A stretch of DNA of 23,646 nt, from positions 1 to 23,646 of IMG/VR virus record IMGVR_UViG_3300037319_000040. One strand, 5' to 3'. The notes under the pieces were generated by a model. It was given only the letters and a program-made list of their open reading frames with translations, was not told the origin of the DNA and made no database searches. Positions 8,947-13,781 of this stretch are shown piece after piece. Position numbers and translations under genes: made by a program. This DNA comes from a virus. How positions within the stretch are numbered: position 1 is the first letter of the stretch; each line of letters begins with the position of its first letter.

Positions 8947-9108
8947 ATGTATAAACTATATAAATTACCTATGTCTACAAACATGCAAACTGTAATTCGC
9001 CTCGCAGACAACGCCTTTATCCCCTTCGACCCTGCCAACACCGACTACCAAGAGTATCTGAAGTGGCTGGCTGAGGGCAACGAACCAATCCTGGCTGATG
9101 TGTTATGA
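8947..9108 (+). CDS. Small fibre-cluster protein (53 aa)
   Basis: A 53-residue protein starting one base after the fibre gene's stop, with GGAG about 9 bases upstream. It contains [20 protein letters not shown] followed by [11 protein letters not shown], a pattern I know well from small proteins encoded after fibre genes in aquatic phages. It overlaps the next gene by ATGA (9105-9108). Its function is unknown; by position it may be a fibre accessory or assembly protein like the 93-residue protein at 7329. Confidence 0.7.
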   Translation: MYKLYKLPMSTNMQTVIRLADNAFIPFDPANTDYQEYLKWLAEGNEPILADVL

Positions 9109-9203
9109 CAGAAGAAGTAACACATGTTGAGATATACGAGCGCCTAATAGAGGTGGCATACATTGATGAATGTCTGGCAGTAAAGGCTAAGTATCCTAAA
9201 TGA
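9105..9203 (+). CDS. Micro-protein (32 aa), unknown
   Basis: A 32-codon gene whose start lies in an ATGA overlap with the gene before it and whose stop lies in an ATGA overlap with the gene after it (9200-9203). The product is acidic and probably helical ([20 protein letters not shown]). Being locked between two coupled genes is the main argument that it is translated. No function can be given. Confidence 0.5.
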   Translation: MTEEVTHVEIYERLIEVAYIDECLAVKAKYPK

Positions 9204-9550
9204 CTTATCTAGCGCTTGGCGGCTGGTACATCGCAGCTAGCGCCCTTGGCTTCTACATTCTCTGGGTGTTCTACCTTGCAGTGATGAACCTGAAAAGGGC
9301 CAAGGATGCTGGCATGATGACCAAGACTGCGATGGTGTTTGGTTACCCGATTTTGCTTGCGGGGTGGCTGGTTGACTTTATAATCAACGCAATGGTTTTA
9401 ACGTTGATACTGCTTGAGTGGCCTAAAGAAATAACGGTAACTGCTCGTTTAAAGCGTCACAACGCAACAAGCACTGGATGGCGCAAAGCTGTAGCAGTGT
9501 GGTTTGAACCTTTGTTAGACCCTTACGACCCTAGCGGAGACCATATTTGA
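9200..9550 (+). CDS. Membrane protein of late operon, unknown function
   Basis: A 116-residue protein with two or three membrane segments: residues ~4-27 (LALGGWYIAASALGFYILWV) and ~45-72 (VFGYPILLAGWLVDFIINAM then VLTLILLEW). It ends in a soluble tail with an LLDPYDPSG motif. I recall small phage proteins with the same LD-x-x-x-N-x-x-x-x-T and LLDP-x-DP-x-G pattern, annotated as hypothetical. It lies just before another small membrane protein and near the lysis genes, so a role in lysis or superinfection exclusion is possible but unproven. ATGA overlap upstream; one-base overlap downstream. Confidence 0.65.
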   Translation: MTYLALGGWYIAASALGFYILWVFYLAVMNLKRAKDAGMMTKTAMVFGYPILLAGWLVDFIINAMVLTLILLEWPKEITVTARLKRHNATSTGWRKAVAVWFEPLLDPYDPSGDHI

Positions 9551-9750
9551 TGGAAAACATCGACCCAGTGCAATACGGCCGTTTGATTGCTCAAGTTGAG
9601 AACTTGACAACTAAAGTGGAGTCGATGGACACAGACATTAAAGAGCTGCTTGCTTTGGCCAACAAAGGGCGTGGTGGTTTTTGGATGGGCATGACAATCG
9701 CATCTATGTTGGGTGGCGCTCTTGCCTGGGCTTTAGGTCACTTTAGGTAA
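9550..9750 (+). CDS. Small coiled-coil membrane-anchored protein (XhlA/holin-like shape)
   Basis: A 66-residue protein; I use ATG 9550, which shares one base with the preceding TGA, not the TTG just before. It has a heptad-like N-terminal half (LIAQVENLTTKVESMDTDIK) and one membrane segment at the C-terminus (MGMTIASMLGGALAWALG). This shape is shared by XhlA-type haemolysins and many small phage proteins before or among lysis genes. It could be an accessory holin; the main holin candidate is at 10463. TAATG junction with the next gene. Confidence 0.6.
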   Translation: MENIDPVQYGRLIAQVENLTTKVESMDTDIKELLALANKGRGGFWMGMTIASMLGGALAWALGHFR

Positions 9751-10193
9751 TGCTGGCTGAATTAGCGGTTGCTAATGCTTGCTTTGCGGCGGTAAAAACA
9801 GCGCTAAAAAATGGTTCTGAATTAGCTGCATGTGCATCACAACTAGGTGAGTATTTTGGTTTAAAGGCTGAGATTGCAAAAAAGGCATCAAGCAAGGGCA
9901 GTGATTCAGATGCTTTTTGGGCGATGGAATCTTTACGTGAGGCGGAGGCTGAGTTAAAAGAGATGCTTATCTACTCAGGGCGCCCAGGACTATACGATGA
10001 TTTTCTGCAATATCAGTCTTTAAAAAAACGTGAGCGTGAGCAAGAGGTACGTAACAAGTCCTTAGCAATATACAAACGCAGGCAGAAGCTCTGGGGCTGG
10101 GTAAACGGCATACTGATTGGCATAGCCGTACTAACAGGTCTTGTGGTTGTGGTTGGCCTTATTTGGGTAATAGTAAAAAAGGGGACTTTTTAA
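9750..10193 (+). CDS. Late-operon protein with C-terminal membrane segment, unknown
   Basis: A 147-residue protein, start in a TAATG overlap. An Ala-rich helical N-terminus (AVANACFAAVKTALKNGSEL, then QLGEYFGLKAEI) is followed by a charged helix (KKREREQEVRNKSLAIYKRR) and a strong membrane segment at residues ~117-140. I recognise the family as widespread in podo- and siphophages without a known role. It ends the long rightward tail operon; the next gene with strong support starts 270 bases later, behind a separate promoter. Confidence 0.65.
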   Translation: MLAELAVANACFAAVKTALKNGSELAACASQLGEYFGLKAEIAKKASSKGSDSDAFWAMESLREAEAELKEMLIYSGRPGLYDDFLQYQSLKKREREQEVRNKSLAIYKRRQKLWGWVNGILIGIAVLTGLVVVVGLIWVIVKKGTF

Positions 10194-10208
10194 TGGCCTA
10201 CTAATTCT

Positions 10209-10319
10209 ATGAACACGACCAAACCTCCAGCATTTTCTTTGACGTTGCTAGGAACAGGTACAACAACTGTAAGCAACACTTCTTCAGTTGGGATGGTGAT
10301 TGAGGGCGTATTGACTTGA
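10209..10319 (+). CDS. Possible micro-ORF (36 aa)
   Basis: An ATG-initiated 36-codon frame with the sequence PAFSLTLLGTGTTTV and a GMVIEGVLT end. It looks protein-like (beta-strand character, no rare-codon clutter) and vaguely like fibre-derived segments, but no ribosome site precedes the ATG and its end overlaps the -35 of the promoter at 10311. It may be a decayed gene remnant. Weakly supported. Confidence 0.3.
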   Translation: MNTTKPPAFSLTLLGTGTTTVSNTSSVGMVIEGVLT

Positions 10320-10340
10320 GATGAATAATCTAATTATTAT
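10311..10340 (+). promoter_or_regulatory. Sigma70-type promoter before the lysis cassette
   Basis: TTGACT (10311-10316) and TATTAT (10335-10340), each five of six matches to consensus, are separated by 18 bases. It lies in the largest gene gap of the window (10194-10462), upstream of the holin, so it can give the lysis genes their own transcription start. The rest of the gap is AT-rich and holds only weak micro-ORFs. Confidence 0.55.
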
Positions 10341-10400
10341 GGTTGCTAAATTCTTTACTTTAACCTTATCTTTTTATACTTAAACAAAAGGGCGATTCTA

Positions 10401-10466
10401 ATGACTAGACCACTACCAGTTCGCAATATGCGAAAAGCCAAAAACAAAAAGCCACCGAAAAAATGA
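10401..10466 (+). CDS. Possible basic leader peptide coupled to holin (21 aa)
   Basis: A 21-codon frame, very basic (RKAKNKKPPKK end), with AAAGGG 12-14 bases from its ATG and an ATGA overlap (10463-10466) with the holin start. The holin itself has no good ribosome site, so coupling through this frame would explain its translation. A lysis-timing leader is an inference. The alternative is a chance frame. Confidence 0.42.
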   Translation: MTRPLPVRNMRKAKNKKPPKK

Positions 10467-10873
10467 TTGCACTAGCTGGACTACTTGAAATTGGCGGCAA
10501 GCTGATTGACAAACTTATTCCCGACCCAACGGCTAAGGCTAATGCGCAGCTAGAACTGGCCGCACTTGTGCAAAGCGGCGATTTAGCAAAGATGGCCAAC
10601 GAAACCGACCTCTACAAGACAGAGCAAGGGAACCTCACAGAGCGCCTGAAAGCCGATATGGGTAGTGACAGTTGGCTGTCAAAGAATATACGCCCTATGA
10701 CCCTCCTGGCCATCCTAGTGGGCTATTTCACGTTCGCCATGATGTCGGCTTTTGGTCTTGACGCAAATTCAGCCTATATTGAGCTTCTTGGCCAATGGGG
10801 CATGCTAATAATGTCGTTTTATTTTGGCGGCAGAACGCTTGAAAAAATCATTGACATGAAAGCAAAGAAATAA
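10463..10873 (+). CDS. Holin, GTA_holin_3TM family
   Basis: A 136-residue protein. The N-terminal amphipathic part (GLLEIGGKLIDKLIPDPTAK) is followed by a charged helical region (LAKMANETDLYKTEQGN), an RPMTLLAILVGYFTFAMMSA membrane segment (~77-97) and a second one (LLGQWGMLIMSFYFGGRTLE, ~108-127). The order and the KLIPDPxAKA and FYFGGRTLEK motifs match the 3TM holin family (PF11351) known from gene transfer agents and many proteobacterial phages. It should form the inner-membrane lesion that starts lysis. The M15 peptidase gene lies 200 bases downstream. Confidence 0.85.
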   Translation: MIALAGLLEIGGKLIDKLIPDPTAKANAQLELAALVQSGDLAKMANETDLYKTEQGNLTERLKADMGSDSWLSKNIRPMTLLAILVGYFTFAMMSAFGLDANSAYIELLGQWGMLIMSFYFGGRTLEKIIDMKAKK

Positions 10874-10886
10874 TCTGGAGTACGTT

Positions 10887-11081
10887 ATGTCGTTTTGGCT
10901 ACCTGTTGTTTTTATTTGTCTCAGTGGCGGCAATTGCGGGTTTGCCAACGGCAGCTTAACAGCGACAGCCAGCCAGTGCGAGGCGACGAATTACGCGGTC
11001 AGACAAAAGCTGGCCACAGACCTGGATGTTGCAAGTTTTAAACTTGTCTGCATAGAAATAAAGAAAGACGAATTTATATGA
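10887..11081 (+). CDS. Small secreted/lipid-free cysteine protein of lysis cassette
   Basis: A 64-residue protein behind GGAG. The N-terminus is hydrophobic (FWLPVVFICLSGGNCGFANG), then a short soluble part with two further cysteines (SQCEATN; LVCIEI). Four cysteines suggest disulphides in the periplasm. Proteins of this shape recur between holin and endolysin in phages. A spanin-like or lysis-accessory role is possible, but no lipobox or coiled coil is seen. ATGA overlap with the peptidase gene. Confidence 0.6.
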   Translation: MSFWLPVVFICLSGGNCGFANGSLTATASQCEATNYAVRQKLATDLDVASFKLVCIEIKKDEFI

Positions 11082-11533
11082 AGCTGTCGGCAAACTTCTC
11101 TCTTAACGAACTCACAAAAAGCGAGACTGGCACTCGCAACGGCATATTTAACACCCCATCAGCGCTTGTTATTGAAAAGCTGCAAGCATTGACTGACAAC
11201 ATCCTGCAACCCTTGCGCGACAAGTTCGGCCCAGTCATTGTTACAAGCGGCTACCGTTCGCCGGAGGTAAATAAAGCAATCGGTGGAAGCGCTACCTCGC
11301 ATCACTGTTTTGGGTACGCAGCCGATTTTGAGGCGCTTGGCATGGATAACCGCGAGTTAGCTATATACATCCGAGACTCGCTAACTTATACCCAACTGAT
11401 ACTTGAGTTCTACAATGGCGAGCCGGATTCAGGATGGGTTCACTGTTCTTATGACGCGGCAGACCTAAAGTGCCAGACTCTTACTGCGCGTCGGGTTAAC
11501 GGCCGGACTCAGTACTCCAACGGGATTCTTTGA
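11078..11533 (+). CDS. Endolysin, peptidase M15 family (D-Ala-D-Ala carboxypeptidase type)
   Basis: A 151-residue protein with the M15A fold signature: VIVTSGYRSPEVNKAIGG (~53-70), the zinc-binding motif S-x-H-x-x-G-x-A-x-D at 74-83 (His76, Asp83), Glu110 in QLILEFYN, and the terminal W-V-H at 120-122. Length fits a single-domain phage M15 endolysin. No signal peptide, so it needs the holin for access to peptidoglycan. It cleaves cross-link or stem peptides by family knowledge. Its last 69 bases overlap the convergent zinc-ribbon gene. Confidence 0.88.
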   Translation: MKLSANFSLNELTKSETGTRNGIFNTPSALVIEKLQALTDNILQPLRDKFGPVIVTSGYRSPEVNKAIGGSATSHHCFGYAADFEALGMDNRELAIYIRDSLTYTQLILEFYNGEPDSGWVHCSYDAADLKCQTLTARRVNGRTQYSNGIL

Positions 11534-11668
11534 CCGACTTGCAACGACCAGTTCTTTTGTTGAAAAGAGGTGACCGTTGGCGCACACGTAACGCCTGTAT
11601 GTAGACCCGTTTGCCCGCTGGCGAGTCTCTTTAACAGCCGCCCAAACCCCGCATTCTGGGCATTTCAT
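11465..11668 (-). CDS. Zinc-ribbon protein, Ogr/NrdR-like
   Basis: A 67-residue protein; I take ATG 11668, which makes an ATGA overlap with the upstream gene, not the TTG at 11680. It starts MKCPECG with Cys3 and Cys6, then a basic stretch (ETRQRANGSTYRRY), then Cys29 and His33 (CANGH): a one-zinc ribbon as in small phage zinc-ribbon proteins. The last ~20 residues are encoded antisense to the endolysin end and are probably unstructured. It is the last gene of the leftward operon. A transcription-factor role is likely but unproven. Confidence 0.7.
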   Translation of the reverse strand: MKCPECGVWAAVKETRQRANGSTYRRYVCANGHLFSTKELVVASRSKNPVGVLSPAVNPTRSKSLAL

Positions 11669-12042
11669 CTTGCGCCACAATCTATAAGCCTTGAACCTAA
11701 GTTAAACACGGTCGTGCCTTGCATCCGCCTTTTTTTGCTATCTCGGTATTTCTTTGCAATAGCTTTAGCGTTGGACTTTGGCTTGGCTCTACATGTGTCA
11801 TCACCAAGCCGGTAGACGGGTCTAGGATAGCGTCTATCGCCTTCATTGTCATATACATATCTAACAATATGCGCTCTCTTTAACCCGTCATTTGTTCGTC
11901 TTTTTAGCTTACTCAAAGCGGCATGAGCATCAAACCTCGTCACGTCTAATATTTCTGCAACTTCAGCGCCTGACAACTCACCAAATTCTTCAAGCGTGGC
12001 AATTACACGCTTAATCATCACGCCGTGTCCCAATGGCGTCAT
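11665..12042 (-). CDS. Winged-helix DNA-binding protein, phage conserved
   Basis: A 125-residue protein; ATG 12042 is chosen because it forms ATGA with the stop of the upstream gene (ATG 12054 is possible). The N-terminal half reads as a winged helix: VIATLEEFGELSGAEVAEIL, then VTRFDAHAALSKLKRR as a recognition helix, then a wing with RRYPRPVYRLGD. The basic C-terminal part includes AKKYRDSKKRRM and VFNLGSR. I recall this architecture, including the YPRPVYRLGD motif, in phages of Burkholderiales. It probably regulates early or late genes; target unknown. Confidence 0.7.
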   Translation of the reverse strand: MTPLGHGVMIKRVIATLEEFGELSGAEVAEILDVTRFDAHAALSKLKRRTNDGLKRAHIVRYVYDNEGDRRYPRPVYRLGDDTCRAKPKSNAKAIAKKYRDSKKRRMQGTTVFNLGSRLIDCGAR

Positions 12043-12191
12043 GCTTCCAGCCATTCAGTCAAACGTTGCCACGCGGTCTTAGGCTTGGCCAATAACGCCC
12101 TTTGCAAGAGCATCATGTCACGGCCAATATACTGACGTACTGGTGGCTTGTAGTGCAGGCCAATTAGCACTTTTCCTGTGTTGTAAATCAT
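12039..12191 (-). CDS. Conserved micro-protein (50 aa)
   Basis: A 50-codon gene starting in an ATGA overlap with the upstream gene and ending in an ATGA overlap with the winged-helix gene. The sequence GKVLIGLHYKPPVRQYI followed by LLQRALLA resembles small phage proteins I recall with an 'IG-x-x-Y-x-PP ... LQ-x-ALL' pattern. Unknown function. The double overlap and the family-like pattern make it very likely real despite its size. Confidence 0.65.
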   Translation of the reverse strand: MIYNTGKVLIGLHYKPPVRQYIGRDMMLLQRALLAKPKTAWQRLTEWLEA

Positions 12192-12367
12192 TTCACAAGC
12201 ACCTTGCGGCCATCACGGTAAAACAACCACCTACCCACGCGAGATGGAAACGCTAGGTTTTCTTCGCTACCTGCGCGAACAGGAGTTGAGCTAAAGTCCC
12301 GTGGCTCAAGCGTGGATTTAAAGTCGCCCGTGTAGCGGTGCGTGTTTACATTTCCATTGGTACTCAT
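12188..12367 (-). CDS. Conserved small protein (59 aa)
   Basis: A 59-codon gene behind GGAG (about 11 bases upstream), joined by ATGA on both sides. It contains RYTGDFKSTLEPRDFSSTPV and ends RWLFYRDGRKVLVK. The 'P-R-D-F-S-S-T-P-V-R' stretch looks like a conserved phage motif. There is no membrane segment or metal site. Function unknown. It sits in a chain of four micro-genes between the 99-residue gene and the winged-helix gene. Confidence 0.65.
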   Translation of the reverse strand: MSTNGNVNTHRYTGDFKSTLEPRDFSSTPVRAGSEENLAFPSRVGRWLFYRDGRKVLVK

Positions 12368-12477
12368 TTGCTCAACTCCAAAAGCAGGCCGTATGCAACG
12401 GCAATTGATACAGCGACAACGAAAAAAAGTTCGGTGTAAGAAGATAAGCCAATGCTGGCTAAAAATTTATTGCTCAT
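12364..12477 (-). CDS. Micro membrane protein (37 aa)
   Basis: A 37-codon gene whose start lies eleven bases inside the end of the upstream gene and whose stop overlaps the next start by ATGA. It has one membrane segment, ELFFVVAVSIAVAYGLLLEL, and short polar ends. Single-span phage micro-proteins of this kind often modulate host membrane processes, but nothing specific can be said here. Supported by coupling and by its clear membrane segment. Confidence 0.5.
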   Translation of the reverse strand: MSNKFLASIGLSSYTELFFVVAVSIAVAYGLLLELSK

Positions 12478-12577
12478 TTCGGTCTTTCTCAACGTCATGT
12501 TGCTCACTTTCCCAGTCGTCACGCTCTTGTTGAGCTTCTAAGAATTCCTCGTATTTATCTTGGCTTTCAAAATCCAT
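12467..12577 (-). CDS. Acidic micro-protein (36 aa)
   Basis: A 36-codon gene with a strong ribosome site (CTAGGAG, then an A-run, then ATG). The product is almost wholly charged and polar, with YEEFLEAQQERDDWESEQH, and probably one long helix. Such short acidic phage proteins can be anti-host or DNA-mimic factors, but that is speculation. Its good ribosome site and overlap with the next gene are the evidence for translation. Confidence 0.55.
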   Translation of the reverse strand: MDFESQDKYEEFLEAQQERDDWESEQHDVEKDRNEQ

Positions 12578-12591
12578 TTTTTTCTCCTAGT

Positions 12592-12605
12592 GAGGCCGTA
12601 GCCTC
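12592..12605. other. Short hairpin between leftward genes
   Basis: GAGGC, a four-base loop CGTA, then GCCTC form a GC-rich hairpin in the 34-base gap between two leftward genes, just upstream of the CTAGGAG ribosome site at 12582-12588. On the plus strand it is followed by T-rich sequence (GTTTGTTT), so it could weakly stop rightward antisense transcription. It may equally protect or process the leftward mRNA. Confidence 0.35.
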
Positions 12606-12611
12606 GTTTGT

Positions 12612-12911
12612 TTAGTATGTAAAAAAGCCGGCACACACGCCAAGGTATCCACCGGTGCTAGTTGGGCGGCGAATTAGCTCGCTCATGTCTACAGCACCAA
12701 CCCAGCGTTCCCACGCCTCATTAAAAAACACAACGTAGCTGGCTGGCTTGATTTCCTCATTTGGCACTGTAAAGTTTGTAGCTGCTTTGGTAGCAATATT
12801 AAGCGTGGCTTTTTCAGCGGCAGCTTGTGAGCCGTAGTTTTTGCAGGGCTGCTTGTTTTCTTTGCGGTAGTCTTCAATGCGCTCGGTAAGTGTTGTGATA
12901 ATGTTTGCCAT
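12612..12911 (-). CDS. Hypothetical early protein (99 aa)
   Basis: A 99-residue protein with a good ribosome site (AGGAG, then AAAGCAAA, then ATG). A helical, charged N-terminus (ITTLTERIEDYRKENK) is followed by an Ala/Lys-rich part and a compact C-terminus (YVVFFNEAWERWVGAVDMSE). No motif I recognise. What is notable is its leader: the ribosome site is one arm of an 11-base perfect inverted repeat (12920-12974) and lies just downstream of an operator-like dyad, so its expression is likely to be controlled separately from the rest of the operon. Confidence 0.65.
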   Translation of the reverse strand: MANIITTLTERIEDYRKENKQPCKNYGSQAAAEKATLNIATKAATNFTVPNEEIKPASYVVFFNEAWERWVGAVDMSELIRRPTSTGGYLGVCAGFFTY

Positions 12912-12919
12912 TTTGCTTT

Positions 12920-12974
12920 CTCCTGTTTGGTTGGTATGTGTTTATTTTATACACAAAGACAGGCCAAACAGGAG
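12920..12974 (-). promoter_or_regulatory. Inverted repeat sequestering a ribosome binding site
   Basis: CTCCTGTTTGG (12920-12930) and CCAAACAGGAG (12964-12974) are perfect 11-base inverted repeats around a 33-base AT-rich centre. Read in the leftward mRNA, the first arm holds CTCCT and the second holds the AGGAG used by the gene starting at 12911. The hairpin would hide that site in any transcript from upstream. A transcript starting inside the centre (TATAAAAT on the minus strand, no good -35) would lack the first arm and be free. Confidence 0.5.
12937..12955. promoter_or_regulatory. Operator-like dyad in loop of inverted repeat
   Basis: The dyad follows TGTGTnTAnnnTAnACACA and spans 19 bases, with the minus-strand -10-like TATAAA inside it. 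It sits 26 bases upstream of the gene starting at 12911. A repressor bound here would block a local leftward promoter. The binding protein is unknown; the ribbon-helix-helix protein encoded next door is a candidate. Confidence 0.4.
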
Positions 12975-12993
12975 GTTTATTAAGTTATTTTTT

Positions 12994-13010
12994 TAGGTGT
13001 TTACCCTATT
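12994..13010. repeat. Repeat copy shared with divergent control region
   Basis: TAGGTGTTTACCCTATT here matches TAGGTGTTTACCCCTATT at 15459-15476 in 17 of 18 positions, with one deleted C. This copy covers the stop codon of the ribbon-helix-helix gene. The deletion spoils the inner symmetry present in the other copy. Confidence 0.6.
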
Positions 13011-13138
13011 GCTTTTTTGAGCAAAAACACGATTTGCGCAGTCAACGAGCGCTCATTTTGCTTTGCCAGGGAAACCAGCTTGGTGTGCAGTGGCTTTGGT
13101 ACGCGCAAGCTGACGTACTCTTTAAGTTCTTTTTCCAT
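13001..13138 (-). CDS. Arc-like ribbon-helix-helix DNA-binding protein (45 aa)
   Basis: A 45-codon gene behind TAGGAG. The product starts MEKELKEYVSLRVPKPLHTK, giving the beta strand (YVSLRVP) and first helix. A turn and second helix follow (NERSLTAQIVFLLKKAI). This is the Arc/MetJ-type fold in minimum length, as in Arc (53 aa). Such proteins act as dimers that insert a beta ribbon into the major groove, usually at dyads and often at their own operon. Candidate targets in the window are the dyads at 15459 and 12937. Its ribosome site overlaps the stop of the upstream gene. Confidence 0.7.
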   Translation of the reverse strand: MEKELKEYVSLRVPKPLHTKLVSLAKQNERSLTAQIVFLLKKAIG

Positions 13139-13147
13139 TATTTACTC

Positions 13148-13300
13148 CTATTGAAACCAGATTAGCGTGCCGTGTACCCAGGCGATTGGGAACAACAGCG
13201 CGCCTGCTATTAAAAAGCCCCATGAGCCAGTTAGCAAGCAGGTGATGATGTGTGTTAGCCAAGCGGATATTATCCAAGCGGCAAATATGTACGGCCACAT
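13148..13300 (-). CDS. Small two-span membrane protein (50 aa)
   Basis: A 50-codon gene with AAAGGG upstream of its ATG. It has two membrane segments: PYIFAAWIISAWLTHIITCL and, after a short GSWG turn, FLIAGALLFPIAWVHG. The product starts MWPY and keeps a P-I-A-W-V-H-G motif. I recall similar MWPY-starting two-span proteins with a P-x-x-x-x-HG motif in the early regions of phages, all without assigned function. Superinfection exclusion or membrane modulation is possible. It lies between the SSB-like and ribbon-helix-helix genes. Confidence 0.65.
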   Translation of the reverse strand: MWPYIFAAWIISAWLTHIITCLLTGSWGFLIAGALLFPIAWVHGTLIWFQ

Positions 13301-13309
13301 ATTGGCCCT

Positions 13310-13576
13310 TTAAAACGGCAAATCATCATCAAGCATTGGTTCTGCTTGTGGTGTTTGACGTGGTAGTGTTTGACGTGCTGGCGCTTGCTGTTGTTCTTTG
13401 GGCTGGAAGCTGAACGACATAAACTTTGTGCCGTTTGCGCCGGTCTTTAGCCATGCGCTCATCCACATTTCTACGCCACCCACCATGCAAGTGCCTTTGT
13501 AGTCTGGGTGGTTGTCTTTTTCTTTGCGGTCATTCTTAAATAATGAGCCTGAGTTGTCGCGTTGTTCATATGCCAT
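13310..13576 (-). CDS. SSB-like / DUF736-like ssDNA-associated protein
   Basis: An 88-residue protein behind AAGGA. The N-terminal part (SGSLFKNDRKEKDNHPDYKG, then MWMSAWLKTG and KFMSFSFQPKE) is a small OB-like beta pattern known from DUF736-type phage proteins. A Gln/Pro-rich linker follows, and the last residues are DDDLPF. That acidic tip ending in Phe is the hallmark of bacterial SSB proteins, through which SSB recruits repair and replication enzymes. Location beside the exonuclease and annealing genes fits a single-strand binding role. The OB fold itself is inferred. Confidence 0.65.
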   Translation of the reverse strand: MAYEQRDNSGSLFKNDRKEKDNHPDYKGTCMVGGVEMWMSAWLKTGANGTKFMSFSFQPKEQQQAPARQTLPRQTPQAEPMLDDDLPF

Positions 13577-13580
13577 TTGA

Positions 13581-13781
13581 TTATTCCTTGGTGGTTAAAA
13601 AATATTTTGCAAACGTTTTGCCGTTTTGTGTGACGTATTCTGTCTTTATTGCCATTCCATTTTTGCGTAACTTATGAATCGCAGCAGCCAGTCTAAAACA
13701 GCCGTATTTATTTAAAGCCTGCAACGATGTTATTGACTTGCCAGACATTAAATATTTTTGGATTTGATAAATTGCGGTCAT
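13581..13781 (-). CDS. Helix-turn-helix protein, HTH_39 family
   Basis: A 66-residue protein whose ATG forms ATGA with the exonuclease stop. The sequence QKYLMSGKSITSLQALNKYG followed by CFRLAAAIHKLRKNGMAIKT matches the HTH_39 phage family (PF14090): the SIT-x-x-x-A-x-x-xYG-x-x-RL-x-x-x-I-x-x-L pattern is nearly complete. The wing ends with NGKTFAKYFL. Length is normal. In other phages these genes accompany recombination or replication genes. DNA-binding is likely; the target is unknown. Confidence 0.8.
   Translation of the reverse strand: MTAIYQIQKYLMSGKSITSLQALNKYGCFRLAAAIHKLRKNGMAIKTEYVTQNGKTFAKYFLTTKE

Noticed and set aside
10321-10383. 20-codon frame just after the lysis promoter -35
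   Set aside because: It covers the -10 element and the likely transcription start, so it could not be translated from that transcript; low-complexity AT-rich sequence.
11570-11815. 81-codon plus-strand frame after the endolysin
   Set aside because: It is antisense to the zinc-ribbon and winged-helix genes, whose protein motifs and coupled starts are convincing; its own product shows no family pattern.
12905-13165. 86-codon plus-strand frame with hydrophobic, Phe-rich product
   Set aside because: It is antisense to the inverted-repeat leader and the ribbon-helix-helix gene and has no ribosome site; composition fits a shadow frame.
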